64,000 nucleotides of DNA, taken from NCBI RefSeq assembly GCF_020382885.2, contig NC_058508.1, forward strand, positions 3,154,055 to 3,218,054, written 5' to 3'. Positions 50,657 to 63,879 of this stretch are shown here, piece by piece. Each line of letters opens with the position of its first letter. Within the stretch, counting starts at the first letter, position 1. The position numbers and the translations under genes were made by a program. A model generated the notes under the pieces. It had not been told where the DNA came from. It was given only the letters and a program-made list of their open reading frames with translations, and searched no databases. Source of the stretch: Scatophagus argus. Its lineage: Eukaryota; Chordata; Actinopteri; Scatophagidae.

Positions 50657-52183
50657 CTTTCCAAAACGATAATAAACTTGATTCCCCAGAATGCAACGCG
50701 GGAAAAGGGGAGGAAGCAAGGGTGTGCGCGCGTGAGTGTGTGTGTTTGTGTGTGTGTCGCTCGCTCAATTCCAGGCGAAGCGCGCGCCTTAGTATCAAGA
50801 ATGCGCTTTCGCTTCTGCATCAAACTGGGAATACTACTGAAATACTTATACTACTAATACTTTATTTTATTCATTTTACTGTATTTGCCTTGCATTTCAT
50901 TGCATTTTATTTTAAGTCAGTATAGATATTTTAATACTGATAGGACTGGTGAAGGGAAGCATACTAGCATTTACAGTTCAACCTTTAGAAATTAGTTATT
51001 TTATATAGTTGCATTTAAGTCTTCAGTAAATGCATGAATGACCGTGCTAGCAGTTATTTTTCAAAACCTTGTTTATTCATCATTAGTTAATTAAGCATTT
51101 TTGTTTGTTTTCTCGAGACCATGAGAAATGCACAACGTTATCATGAGAAAATCTTTATTTGTCACCTGTTGTCCGGACATGAATGAATTAGCTTGTGATC
51201 TTGTTACCAAAGCACCACACGTGTCCAGGAATACAGCAGCATCAACACAACACTCAGCCAGCACAGTCAGGTCAACTGACTGCACACACAACCTCTGCAT
51301 CTACTTAGTATTACACTGATGCCACAGTCACAGCAACAACAATGTCCAAGCTATATCAGCCTATGGTTGTATGTGAGTCTGTCTCAACCAGCCCCAGCAG
51401 CAGGTTAAATAGCTCCTATGCAGCTGCTATCATGCAACTCACACCTTAGTGCAGGTGTGGGCACAGTCAGTGGCTATAGTACATAAAACTGTCATACTAC
51501 AGCTCAACTTTTTCTTTATGAATCAGTGGTAACGTAAAGGTTAATGTGAGGGGAGGCAAAAGTTAATGTGAGGGAACTTAATCATGCGATAGAAACGAAA
51601 AAACTTAATGACAGCAAATACAGAACATGCAAGGGAGCTCAAAACTCAGTATGATGGAGCGAAAAATTTTATGAGAAAAGGGTTAAGAGTAAAGTGTGCA
51701 CTCATTGGCTAAAATATCCTTCTGGTTAGCTGGTTATCCTTCTTGTTATCCAATTGTGTGACTCGGTAATGTGTTTTTAATAACTGACTAATAATAATTA
51801 GCTACGCACATCAGGTTTGGCTAGACATCCAATCATTGTTGACGTTGTTTTTCATGGGGTTTAAAAATATGAAAAATATAGAATATGATAGAAATTTAAC
51901 ACCATGAGCATATATAACCCACAACACAAACATCTCGGTAAACTGTAAATCCTCCAGAGGCTACTGTAAATGCAGACTTTTATTGTGAAAGGGCAGAGAG
52001 CTGGAGGAGGAGGAGTGTCGGGAGCCTGTGGTTCTATCTTCCTCGGTGCTGCGGGAACGCGCCCGGGCGGCTCCGAGAAAAAAAAAAAAGCAGCAGTGAT
52101 CTCGGTGTGACAGCTCAGAGCTGTCCACGTCAACACACCGAGCGAGCACGGCAGCAGCAGCGGCGGCGGCGGCGGCGGCAGCG
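50657..52183. promoter_or_regulatory. Divergent praf2/copz2 intergenic and promoter region
   Basis: The praf2 side has a ZNF143-like box ATTCCCCAGAATGC (50681-50694) about 30 bp upstream of its ATG. The copz2 side has a GC-rich stretch from 52050 with CGCGCCCGGGCGG, an A-run at 52079-52089, and the 5' UTR. The centre (50830-52000) is AT-rich and shows no gene. No clear TATA box was seen for either gene. Confidence 0.5.
52151..52183 (+). repeat. copz2: CAG/CGG triplet run in the copz2 5' UTR
   Basis: (GCA)3 followed by (GCG)6-like triplets, ending at GCAGCG immediately before the ATG at 52184. It is GC-rich and likely structured. It could be length-polymorphic. Confidence 0.9.
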
Positions 52184-52932
52184 ATGGACTCCACGTCTCT
52201 GGTGAGCCTCCGCCGTTTCACCGGGTTCTGGACCCGACTCGTTTAGTTTGGAGGTGGAGGCTTGTGATGTGCGCCGCAGTTTATGTAGTGTTTTTGTACT
52301 GTTTGTATTGGCGTGCGGGACATTTGTTGCATTATGGCAGTTTCGGTGGTGGGCAGTGCTGGAGAGCAGGGGCAGAGGCAGGCTGGAGGAGGGGGGCTTG
52401 GCCGCAGATTGTTCATAGATATGAGACACGTTGTATTAATTCTTGAATTCATTAACGTGAGTGTGATCCTGACTGTGGTCGTCATGTTACGTGATTGTGG
52501 ACGCGCAGGCCTGATCCGAGCACAGTGTTTGACATGCAGCAGACAGCGCGTTTAAAAGCCACAGTTTTTTCCCTTCTACGCGTGTAAAAATAGTCCAGAT
52601 TGTCTGTGCTGGTTACAGCGCGACAACTTATCAGGGTGTTAAGTTAACTCCATTACAATAGGCTGATTGAGCCACAGCTGTTATCCACTTATCCTCACAG
52701 AATCCGGTGCAGAGCGCAACAGGACAGTAGCCTACTGTACAAGCCAAAGCTTCAGTTCCTGCAGGTATCACTCGTGGACACACGATCCTGTGTGTATCGC
52801 ACATGAGGAGAAGTAGTGTGTGAGTGTGTTAGGTGAAGTCAAAGCAGCTCTGTGAATTTAAATGTCTGCTTGTGTTGAGCATATGTGCACAGATCGGTTG
52901 ACGTGTAGAGCAGAGTAGGTGCCACGTCCACC

Positions 52933-52967
<35 letters not shown>

Positions 52968-55900
52968 CTCCCTCTCTCTCTCTCTCTCTCCCTCTCTCTC
53001 TCTCCCTCTCTCTCTCTCTCTCTCGCTCCCTCTCTCTCACTCTCTTGCTCTCTCTCTCTCTCCCCCCCTCCTCTCTCTCCTCGTTTGCGTTGCGCACCAT
53101 TTATTCAGCCTCTCCCTCACTCTTTAATCTCGCACACTCGTTTCTCACGTTGACTTCAGTTCTGTCTGTCAGCCGGCTCTTCGGATCTTTCTTTCTCGTT
53201 CTTTCTTTTTCGGTCGCCCGCACAGAAAACATGTTTAGCCTACGTAATGTGTTGCTTTGCTGCAGGTTAAACTACCCAAGATTATTTAAAGCAGTGGTGG
53301 AAAGTAAGTCATTTCACTAAGGTACTGTGCAATTATGAGTATCATGTGTCTAACTTGCATTTCCATTCCATATGGATGTAATTTAAGTGCAGTATACTTA
53401 CCTTGAGTACATCCATGATGCTAAAGGGAAATATTAAATATTGGGGGAAAATAGTTTTTACTCCACTATAACTCCACTATATTTATTTGACACCTGTAGT
53501 TGCAATTTATTTCACATACAAAGTCTATGATCATCTCGTAAATATAATACATGGTTATTGATTAACCTTCCCAACAGTACTTAGCATTAGTTAAAAGTTG
53601 TCAAAAGTCAACTTGCTACAGCAGGCAGTTTTCACTTCAGTGGATTAGCAGCAATAATCAAAACAATATAGGCAACATTGTACACTAACACTCCAATCAG
53701 CCTGTTTTCTGTACACTAACTGTTGATATACCAGTAAAGTTTGTTACTTGTGCGCAAGTAACATTTCTGGATGCAGGACTTTTAGTTGTAATAGAGTTGT
53801 TCTTCAGTAAAATAATAATCACAATAATAATAATCTGAATACCATTTCCATCCCTGATAGAAAGTAGTTCAAATCAGCCAACTGCAACAGTAAAATCTTA
53901 CTTGTGTGTTAATACGTGAATAATAATCTGATAATGGAAAATGGAATCATTTAAGACTGTATCTGTATAATGAGTACTTTTACTTTTGATACTTTAAAGT
54001 TTTTAACTTTTTCTCTTAGAAATCCTAAGCTACATTTGCGAGCTGTAAAATGTGCGCTCGGTCAGTTTAGTACACTCAGAACTTTTACTGCCACAGCCTT
54101 ACTGGCTTGTGGTGGCTTAAGAAAGCTGATTTTAGAAACTTTAGATAGATATTATTGTCCAACTGACCTAACTGAGCCAATCTGCTGACTTTATGGCTCT
54201 TCACTACTGGTGCCAGTGTTCTGATTTTACAGTTATCATTATCCTGTATTTGCCTCTTGTGGCCACATTGGCTTCTGCTCAGCAAAGTTACACAGACATA
54301 CATGAAGTGCATTAAATACTCATATTCTTTTACTGAAGTAAAATTTTGAATGTTCAAGTTTTACTTTTAAGAATTGCCACTTTTCTGAAAGAAAACGCTT
54401 TCAGTGCTGCTTCCTCCACTGCTCTTTCTCAATCTCTTGCTTGTTCTTTCACTTCTTTTGAGTCCTTTGGCATATGTCTCTAACTCACATTCTGTCTCTT
54501 TTTATTTTCTCTCTCCTTGTTCTGCTTTCCTCTCTCAGATCCCCTTTTATCTCTGTGTCTCTGTTTTTTTCCTCCCTCCCTCCCACCTCTCCCTCCTTTC
54601 TCTGTGTCCGTGTCTCTCTCTCCACAGGTGTCATTTGCATCAGTGTGGGAGCTAATCTGTGATAGCGTTTGATCGCTTACAGATATTCTATTACGAGTAA
54701 AAGTCATGCATTCAAAATCTTACTTAAAGGGATGCTTCAGCAATTTAGTATTGTGTGTCCATAAAGTTGGGAGAGTCTCAAAAGACAGAGAAAAAAAGCT
54801 GATATATCCACATTCCCAAAAGTCAAACTGAAAAACACTGAATCTTACATTTACAACTCAGTGGTGTCTTTTCTCTTCCAAATTCTTTTGGAAGGAATTT
54901 CTAATCTAAGCTTCTTTTTGTAAAGTTTTACTTTCCGAGTTCAAGCCGAGATAACCCCGATGACATCATACAGGGTTCTTTTTACAAACTTTGGATCAGT
55001 GACCTTATTGGTGTGGGCGTGGAATAAAGAATTTAGTAATCGTCATGCCTACAGCAAGAAAAATCAATACAATTTTAAAAAGAGATCAGTGTGTTCAGTT
55101 AAAAAAGCTGCCACTACACACAAAAACTAGTGCAATCTGTACACTGTTTCTTGCATAACATTTGAACCAATCAAAGGCCTTCAAAACTTTTGCAGAAGCA
55201 CCTTATTGTGTGCATACATAACAAAGATAGCAATAAGAAGACTAAGAGGGCCACTGTTAAAGGCCCCTGGCTAAAGCCTAAGGCGGCTGCGTGTTGTGTT
55301 CAGGCAACAATAAAGTAATCATCATGCAGCTGAAAAACAGCATAATATTATAATGATAAATGATCAAACAACCCCTTCCCCTTAACAAAAAACACAAACA
55401 AGGTAATTAATTTGAAAGCAAAAAGGATGAACAGTTGGTGAGGGAACCTACACTATATAGACAAAAGTATTGGGCCACCTGATCATTTCACCAACAGGGA
55501 CTTTAATGACATCATCGCATTCCAAATACATATGCAGTTGGTCCTGCCTTTGCAGCTATAACAGCTTCCACTCTTCTGGAAAGGCTTTTCACAAGATGTT
55601 GGAGTGTTTCTGTGGGAATTTTTGCCCTTGCATGCAGTAGATGTTGAACTAAAAGGCCCGGCTCACAATCTCTGTTTCAGATTTGATGAAATTATAGCAA
55701 TAGTTTATGAGCTTTTATGTGTTTTATTTCACCAAGAGTGACAAGAGAAGATCAACACTCTTGCATCTGTCTGGTAAATATAAGGCAACAGCTAGCAGCA
55801 CAAAGACTGGAAACAGTTAGCCTGGCTCATTCCAAAGCCTGTACAATTCTCCTACCAACACTTTTAAAATTTACCACTTAACACATTCTGCCTTGTTTAC

Positions 55901-56687
55901 AAATCTGCTCAAAAACCAAAGTGTCAAAATTTTAATTTCACAGTTTTTACTGCTCATTGTTTTCCAGTGTTTGTGGTAAACTATGCAAACCAGCCGCTGA
56001 CTTCAGCAACATATTTAAATGTCCAACTATTCTTTTAAGACATTCATCTTGCTCCTCTGGAAATATAATGCTTATTGCTGTTTTGTGCCATAAATCCTCT
56101 GGTTATATTCCAGGTTGCAGCTAAGCCAGTACCAAATTTAGACTTTCATTAATTTTATAGAGTCCACAAAGCTTACTGGTATGAAAGATTTCCTTCTAAT
56201 ATATAAGCTTAAAAAAAATAGAATAGACCTTCCTGATCTGGTTCCATTGAGCAAAGCAGATATTGTCTGTTGTTCTTTGTTACAACATCAACGAAATGCC
56301 TTTGTCTATAATGTGGTGAAAAGCAACAAGTAAATCAAAATTTCAGTGCAGACAACTGCCAACTCCAAATTGTAAGAAGCTTTGATGTTGTTTTTGAACT
56401 GTTTCTAGACATCTAAATTGGTCCTCTGGTTTTGTCTGAATCCATGACCTACTTATAGACATGCACGCTAGAGAAAATCATTTTGTCGAAACCGAACAGC
56501 CAGTTTTTACATCTTAGGCATTTAGCTGTCATGTTGATCCAGGGTGACTAACAGTGTGTCCAATAAGCTTTCTCCTTTTACATTTCCTCAGTTATTCACA
56601 ATTATTTGACGTTTACAATATGCTGTTGCATTTATATATTAATCATTAAGCTGTTTAATTCAGGTAAGTCATTTTAGTAATTAGGAG

Positions 56688-56724
<37 letters not shown>

Positions 56725-59700
56725 ACTATGTAAAGAGCTTCTCCCCTAAGGACAGGGCAGGATGAGAAATCAGCAGCCTGTTGCACCAGTTGTTTGGAAG
56801 TTCAGACTTAATCTGGTTATATTGTACAATAAGTGTTTCATGAAATGGAGTTTTAAAGTGTGGCTAACTGTACAACAGTATGCACCACAGTAACTAGTTC
56901 TCACATAGAGACTAGTTAGACAATTGAATGAACCAACTAACCAAACCAGCATGCTCTCAAACAAAGCATTCAGACTGAAAAATAAAACATTTTTTAGAAT
57001 ATGGTCGACGTGTTTGACCTGACACTTGATCGAAACATACGATGATGTAAAATGTTATGCCAGATGAGTTGAGAGTTAAGCAAGATCTGCTCTAACTGAA
57101 AAGTATCATGAGATGGCCTTTGCTGCGATTTGGCACCACATAAATTAGTTGAGTTGAACTGAGCTGAATTAAGTATGTTAAATATTTCCTAAAAAGTTAT
57201 GTCTAGACTCATACTAAAGTAATTCTTCTTAGACATTGCTGAGTGTGTGCTGATGTATTTATCTGCAGGGACCCTGCGCTCGGCCTGGATTTTCTTTTCT
57301 TTCTGGATGTCAGCCTTTGGGCAGTGGTGTGTAATATAAAGCCAATAACAGCACACAGGGTATGACTTTATTAAAAAGTAACGACCAGGTTACATCACTG
57401 TTGTCATCTCTCTTCTGCCCTCTGTCATGGCTGTGCAAAGAGCTGCAGGTCTGTGTGTGTGTTAACCGAAGGCTGGGCTGAGCTACGCACACACAGAGCA
57501 GGGAGGCAAATAGTGGGCAAGATGAAGTGTGTGTGTGTGCTGTGTGGTGGTGGTTTGGGGGGGGTCTCTGTGTTTTAGAACAGCCAACTGTGAATGGTGT
57601 GTTTGTAAAGAGCCAACCAACAAATCATGTGTACTACCTTCAAGGTGCCCTGTGGAGTTTTCTCTTTAACACACAAAAAACTTGTGTTTACATTCAGTGT
57701 TCCTCAGCAAAATGCATCATTTGAAACCTTGAGGCCTGAGAACATTGTGCAGTGGTGTGGCTTTCTCACCTCATAAAGTATTTGCAAAGACAGCTTTTTG
57801 CAGTTTTAAACCATGCATGTTTCCATCCATGTTTGCAGGTCTGAAGTCCTCTTCTCGCCCACTTATCGCAAGTTGCGCTCACCGACTGTGGATCAACACA
57901 GTAGCGTGAAACCAGAGGCAGGAGTGTGTATTACACACCAGACATGTTCATCTGTGTGCGCATGTTGTGTGTCTGCACAAGAGCAAATAAAAAGGGCCTA
58001 CATGTAAAAACTTACAATATATTATATAATAGCAAATATTGCGATGGGTTGTTGATCCCAGTACACCTTCCTCCTCCCAATACTGGACACTGGATGTTGT
58101 AAGTTCCTGGTCTAAGTTCTGTGATACACTCTGACTGTGAATCTATGCTAGTCAGTGCATAACAGAACTTTGTCCCGGGTCTGAAAAATCTTCGCACGAT
58201 GGATGAGTAAAGTGTATGCAGGAGGATGGACAGTGTCTTTAGTCAGATCCACATCTGGAAAAGAAGAAGAAGAAGAAGAAGAATCAGCTTTATTGACAGT
58301 ATATATATTTTTACATACCCACACTGAATTCGTCTTCTGCATTTGACCCATCCTTAGTGGAACACACAAATGCAACACCCGGCAAATTACATGCAGTGAA
58401 ACACACAGGAGCAGTGAGCTGCATCAAGCGCCCGGGTAGCAAACTGGGGGTTAAGTGCCTTGCTCAAGGGCACATCAGCCGGCTAATGGAGGTGGGGGGG
58501 GGCATTTTTTTTATGCATTAATCACTCCACCACACCCAAATTTTTCCTGCCTGTCCGGTGGGGGAATCGAAACGGTGATCCTCCGATCACAAGCCGCTTC
58601 TCCAACCTCTAGGCCACGGCTGCCCAAAACCTGGATGAATGACTGGAATGACAGTGTATTAAACTCTGCAGAGATAAAAATAATTTTTAAAAAAAAACCC
58701 AAACAAACTGTAAATGCAGCATGTGTTCAAATGTGGAAAGTGTTTGGACTGGGTGTAGGTGCAAATGTGTGGACCAGAGTGAATGTAAAGCAGGGTGTTG
58801 CTGGATAAGCAGGCTTCATCTGGATATTAAAGATTGATACAATACGCTAGCCAGGAGGAATGGCTTTGACTGTAGCTGTGGCATCATGAAGTAAACCTCT
58901 CCCAGTTCTAGATGGTTCCCTGAGGTGACTCAGCAAAGCTAAAATATTTAAGATGTTCTTTCTGTTTATTGTTGCAGGAACCTTCCCTCTATACAGTGAA
59001 AGCTGTTTTCATACTTGACAATGATGGCAACAGACTTCTGTCCAAGGTAAGATTAAAAGACCATATCAGCGATCTTACATACAACCCATATTATCTATAT
59101 CTTACTGCACTGCTGACCTTCTAAAGTAGTAAGAGTGTATATTTATAGGAATCAGAATCAGAATTCCTTTATTTATCCCTGAAGGGAAATTCTTAAAAGA
59201 ATGAATGAATGAAACCTCCATGAATGGAATTTTTATTGTTCCATTGAAAGGAATAATTTGACTTGAGAAGCTTACTCTTCTGTTTTGTCATTAGAGTTAT
59301 ATGACAGGACTGACACTTGACACAGACTGGAAAAGGGGAAACAGCCAGCTTGGCTGTGGAGCTTCCTGTGACTGCTTGACAATATAAGTCACCAGTTTAG
59401 TTTAGCAGCAGTACAAAATGTTGGAAAGAGTACCGGTACTCCCTGATTTATTGATGCAGTAGATAAAGAGATGTGATGTCTTTTACTTCATGGGTTCTAT
59501 TACCTTGTCAAAACCTTGTGCCTGCATTACCCAGAATTCAACTGGACAAGTGACAGTTTGGTTGGTGATTTGGGTGTGTTCTGCTTCTAGCATCCACTTT
59601 AGCATTGAACCGTTGCTAAGCAAACTCATTACTAACTGCTTACCTTCAGGCTATTTTCATTTTCAGACTCGTAATCTTCAGCCCCAACCGACGTGGTGTC

Positions 59701-62700
59701 AAGTTCCATCATTCAAGGCTGTCAATCAGACTTCACACTGCCACAAACATTTTCTTATGTTTTATATTTGGTGCCTAAAATCTCAATGTGCAAAGTAAAT
59801 AGTAACTAAAGTTATGAAATAAATGCAGTGGAGAAAAAAGTACAAAGAAAATGGAAACACTTGCGTTCAGTACATGTACATATTTACGTACATATTTTTT
59901 CAGATTTACTTCTGTACATTAAAACATTTGTTATTATAGTCTTCATTTTTACTCAGAATGTAAATTAGTTCCATATATCGGTTGTTGTTCTCCTTAATAA
60001 CTAAAAATCAGTATCATGTGAACCCTGAAAAAAAACCCGTATTGGTCAGTCCGTAATAAAAATGGCTGCATAGAGAGGTCCATACGGATGTATATTCATT
60101 GAATAGCTCTTGTTGATAAAATTCTGACTATAAACAATATGGAAAATATTTGCTTTTATAGGCTTTGGCTGTATGAAAATTGTAATTGTAATAATAATTT
60201 TAATGGACCAAACCATGTACTGTGTTTAGGGAATGAGATGCCCAACACAGCAGGGTTAGTGCCAAAGTTCATCCACTGTTCCGTGTTCTCTGTGTGTGTC
60301 TGTTCCAGTACTATGACCCTGAGCTTTACCCCTCAATGAAGGACCAGAAGAACTTCGAGAAGAATGTCTACAACAAGACACACAAAGCAGACAGTAAGCT
60401 CATCTCTGTTTGTGTGTGCTGGATGTGGCCCTCCCACTCACACACATCTCCAGTGTCATCTGTTAGACATTCTCCCATCCAGTAGCCCAACACTTGAATG
60501 AGATACCAGCCTGACAACAGGCTTTTTTTTTTACATTGGCCTGTTTCTACTGCAGAGGCAAACCATGCTAGCACAGTGTTGGTGTGAAACCTGAAAGTTT
60601 TGAGTGGTTGATACCTGAGTCTCTGCCTCTGTCCTCCTTATCACCCACCCACTATATTCCTCCTTTTGTTCTAAGCTCCTCCTTCATTCCTCCTTTTCTC
60701 CTCTTCTTTCTTCTCTTCCTTCTCCCATGTCATGCTATATCCCCTCTCCTTCTGACCCCCCTCGTACTCCCTTTGTTCTGCTCTGTCCTCCCTTAAAACA
60801 TCCCTTCAATCCTTGTGTTTCACTCAGGCTTCGCTGTCTCCTCTCTTCACTTCTTCCTCATTCAACAACTTCAACTCACTTTCTTTTTCCCTCTTTTCTC
60901 TCATCTCCTCCATCCTTCTCTGACAAGTTTCTATCTTCTTTTTTCTTTTTCTTCTCTCTGATCATGTTTCTTTTCCATTCTTCACCTCTCTCCACCCCTC
61001 TTGTCCTTTTCTCTATTGCCTCCTCTCTTTCTCAATTTCTCTCTTGTCCCTTTCGCGTTCATCCCTGTCTTTATTTTTTCTCTTTTCTACTCATTTGCTT
61101 CCCCATCTTTGTCCTTCGTTTTGTCTTAGCTCTCCAAATGAATGAAGCCTGCTATAAATATTTATCATTTTCATTCACCATTGTTCCAGTAAATGTAATG
61201 TTGGATTCTGTCTGAAAAGTGAAATAAAATGTCATTATGTGGAAAAAAAGTAACTTGCCTGTCCTTCCTTTGATCCCTAACCCATCCCTCTCTCCTTTCA
61301 TTCTCTGCAGATGAGATTGCTTTCCTCGAGGGGATGACCATTGTCTATAAGAGCAGTATAGATCTCTTCTTCTACGTGGTGGGAAGTGCTCAGGAGAACG
61401 AGGTAGGCTAAATTTAACTTTCCCTTCCAAAAGATTTTTTTTTTTGTCAACTTTTAGAATTCATGGCCATTCTTAAAGGTCCAGTGTTCACACACAGTAT
61501 GTCTCAACCTCCCCTACAGTACCTGAGAAAAACACCAAAGCCCCTAGACCCAGAATTTGTTTTGTTTGTTTCAGGCTACTGTAAAAAACAAACCCCCTTA
61601 AATCCTCAGGACTTGCTTGCCCTGTGGATGTTAAAAGCTCGTTCTGGAGTAACGAAAACCCAACCAGTCTTAAACCCACTCTATACGACCTGCAAAACAC
61701 TAGACCGGCAGCTATAGAGTGGAGTTGGTGAACTATACTGGGGCATTATGCAGCTAAATGGACAAACATTTTCATCAGGAGTTGGTGCAGAACAAAACAG
61801 AGCTAATAGGAGACAGATAAGAAGATGAATAAACAATCAAATCAAAGCTCTATATAGTGGATGTGTGAAGAGTCAATTATTTGCTAGTTAGTCATATGAA
61901 ATGTTTAGGTTGCTCTTGATCCCTGCACTCACATGGCTGTAAATAAACAAATTAATACACCTTTAAAATCAGGCTCTAATGTCTCAAAACCGTCCTCTTG
62001 TTTCTCGTTTTTTCCCTTTCCTTTCTCTAGCTGATGCTCATGTCGGTACTGAACTGCCTGTTTGAGTCCCTCAGTCAGATCCTCAGGTAAGTTCTCCCAT
62101 TAAGTCTTAAACAAGTGACATTAGCAGGTGAATGAATGAATGAATATATTCCTGGCATTTTGCAAAAAAGCACAAAAATATGGCATGGCGTACAGAGTGT
62201 TGCTTTCCAGAATGCTTCTAAATGAAATATACTCTCTGATGTGTGACAGCATCAGTTATGTTGGAGACGGAGACAATGAAATTTTCTACATGCGCATTCA
62301 CTATCATGAGATAAATGCATTTTTATGCATGTAGCATCACTGGTGCTAATCTCCACTCTAACACTGCCATCCCTCCACCAGAGCCTCTCTGACAGATAAT
62401 GAGTCTCCATGCTGAATTTGATGTAAAATTCACCAGCAGTGTGTATGTTGCACCTGAAAGGCAATCATGATTTAATTAGAAAATAATGTTGGCCAAACAA
62501 TGCAGCTGGATGATGACACAGTAACTCCCAGTCTACATTTTAGACATTTATTTAACATTTTAGAAAGCGTAGTTTTGAGATGTGTGTATGTGTGTGTCCC
62601 CGTCTGTTCAAGTGTGTGTGTGTGTGTGTTGCACACCAGGATCCCTCGCTGTTGACTAGAACATTATCAGCCAAACAGTGGCTGATGTGGTTGCCATGGG

Positions 62701-63395
62701 AACCGGTGCAGTAGTAATGCAGAGTCTGAGCGACAGAGACATGGAGAGATTATATTATTATACAGTATGAAAGATTATAGGTTGCACAGTGAAATATGTA
62801 AATCTCCCGAATTTAGCGTCGCAGTGTAAAATCAGACAAGCTCCTGCATGCTCTCCTCATTTATTTGAAATGTGAGCAGTAAATGTCCTCCATGCAGGCC
62901 TGACCACATAGTGTAGTCTCTGCCAGTTAGATCTGATTAATTAGAATCTCAGTTTGAATCTGAGTTTTGTCCATGGAGGAGATGATGAATGGACTTTGAT
63001 ACTTGAGGAAGAGTTTGGGAAAAGCTGTCTCTTATGTCTCAGTGTTAAATCTTTTCCTCTGCTTCCAGGTTTTACACTGAGCTAAGCTAAGCTAAGCTAA
63101 TCTTCTTGTGATTTCCACATTGATTTGCTCATCTGATTTGTGACAAGAAAGCCAATAATTTTGTTTCCCAAAATATTGAACTGTTTTTTAAGTAATTATA
63201 AAACCATGTGAAATCACAATTTTTGGAGAATGATCAAAAGGTTAGAAATGTGCATTGCATTTAAGGGGATCCAGAGTATTATGGACTGGATTTGGCTAAC
63301 TGTTGTTATTTTTGTAGGAAAAATGTGGAGCGCAGGTGTTTACTGGACAACATGGACGGAGTGTTCCTTGTTGTGGACGAAATCATTGATGGAGG
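52184..63395 (+). CDS. copz2: Coatomer subunit zeta-2 (partial, 3' end outside window)
   Basis: Zeta subunit of the COPI coat, a small longin-fold partner of gamma-COP in Golgi-to-ER vesicles. Exons 52184-52201, 58978-59046, 60309-60393, 61311-61402, 62031-62086 and 63318-63395 are in phase and give 132 residues before the right edge, ending in the VDEIIDGG stretch. It starts [77 protein letters not shown] and RKNVERR follow the family. The choices AVFILDN, GMTIVYK and VVGS fit COPZ2 better than COPZ1. The N-terminus is short, unlike the long extension of human COPZ2. The last exon or exons (about 45 residues) lie beyond 64000. Intron 1 hosts miR-152. Confidence 0.92.
52929..53075 (+). repeat. 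(CT)n microsatellite
   Basis: About 150 bp of almost pure CT dinucleotides with CCCTCT interruptions in copz2 intron 1. It explains the Ser/Leu-rich and Arg/Glu-rich open frames on both strands. Confidence 0.97.
53290..54350 (+). repeat. Degenerate common fish repeat
   Basis: Opens with AGCAGTGGTGGAAAGTAAGT and continues with TTTTTACTCCACTATA, ATTTATTTGACACC, ATGCAGGACTTTTAGTTGTA and GAGTACTTTTACTTTTGATA. These are landmark strings of a very widespread teleost interspersed repeat. A small piece of the same family (TACTTTTACTTAAGTAAAGG) sits at 15340-15360 in cbx1. Non-coding. Confidence 0.7.
55450..55680 (+). mobile_element. Tc1-like transposon end fragment
   Basis: Starts ACACTATATAGACAAAAGTA and carries GCAGCTATAACAGCTTCCAC, then TCTTCTGGAAAGGC, GTGGGAATTTTTGCCC and AAGGCCCGGCTCACAATCTC. 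These match the terminal few hundred bases of a fish Tc1-type element. The rest of the element is missing, so it is a 5'-end fossil in copz2 intron 1. Confidence 0.65.
56691..56724 (+). repeat. (CAT)n microsatellite
   Basis: About 11 CAT triplets in copz2 intron 1. Confidence 0.95.
58110..58178 (+). ncRNA. mir152: miR-152 precursor (miR-148/152 family)
   Basis: Hairpin in copz2 intron 1, same strand as the host gene, which is where mammalian MIR152 sits. The 3p arm at 58152-58173 reads TCAGTGCATAACAGAACTTT followed by GT and keeps the family seed TCAGTGC. The 5p arm at 58114-58135 reads AAGTTCTGTGATACACTCTG. AAGTTCT pairs with AGAACTT and CTGACT with AGTCAG, leaving a loop of about 13 bases. 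Base 10 of the mature form is A, where miR-152 usually has G, miR-148b C and (with the neighbouring base) miR-148a CT. It is probably transcribed with copz2. Confidence 0.93.
58255..58625 (-). mobile_element. tRNA-derived SINE
   Basis: On the minus strand it begins GGGCAGCCGTGGCCTAGAGG, an A-box-like head. A decayed B box CGTTTCGATTCCCC follows, then a body containing GCCCTTGAGCAAGGCACTTA, and it ends in a (TTC)n tail, seen as (GAA)n at 58261-58284 on the plus strand. It lies about 80 bp beyond the miR-152 hairpin. The exact target-site duplication was not resolved. Confidence 0.8.
59150..59215 (+). repeat. Short retroelement-tail-like repeat
   Basis: GGAATCAGAATCAGAATTCC, then TTTATTTATCCCTGAAGGGA, ending in (GAAT)n. 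This string is very common in fish genomes. No coding content. It lies in copz2 intron 2. Confidence 0.55.
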
Positions 63396-63399
63396 GTAA

Positions 63400-63835
63400 G
63401 ACAAAAAATGACTTTTACCTTCTCATGAAAGCAATATCTCAGGAAAGCCCTGAGGGAAATCCATTACATCTGGCACAAACATTTACTTGGACTCAGGAAT
63501 GAAATGATTAGACTTTGAGGTCAAAGCTCACTGTGACGTCTGGCTATAACTCAAGAATTCATATGCTAATAATGACAAAATTTCACACAAATGTCTAACA
63601 AAATAAATTGATGAAGTGGTGGCATTTAATATCTAAAAGGTCAAAGGTCTTCTTCACTGTGACATCATAATATTTTCTGTCCATTATTCAACAGCATAAA
63701 AGGGAAGATTGTGACCATATTTCACATTTGGTCACAACTGATGACGCTAATCTTGGGTGTCCACCTTGAAACTGGTTGTGATTGTGTAGATCTTTTATAC
63801 TACTGGGGTGAAGATGTGTATGAAGGATCCATGCT
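63400..63835 (+). repeat. Common fish interspersed repeat copy
   Basis: Landmarks include GGCACAAACATTTACTTGGA, AACTCAAGAATTCATATGCT, AAAATTTCACACAAATGTCT, AGGTCAAAGGTCTTCTTCAC and TCTTGGGTGTCCACCTTGAA. I recognise this as a widespread teleost repeat. It fills the intron after copz2 exon 6. Confidence 0.65.
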
Positions 63836-63879
63836 TTCGAATTTGCGGCTTCTTTGCAACAACATCCATATTTGAAGCT

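Noticed and set aside
52919..53320. Long open frames on both strands
   Set aside because: They come from the (CT)n tract; the translations are pure Ser-Leu or Arg-Glu repeats.
60727..61215. 162-residue open frame on the plus strand
   Set aside because: It is a pyrimidine-rich (TC) stretch in copz2 intron 3, giving a Ser/Leu/Phe low-complexity translation.
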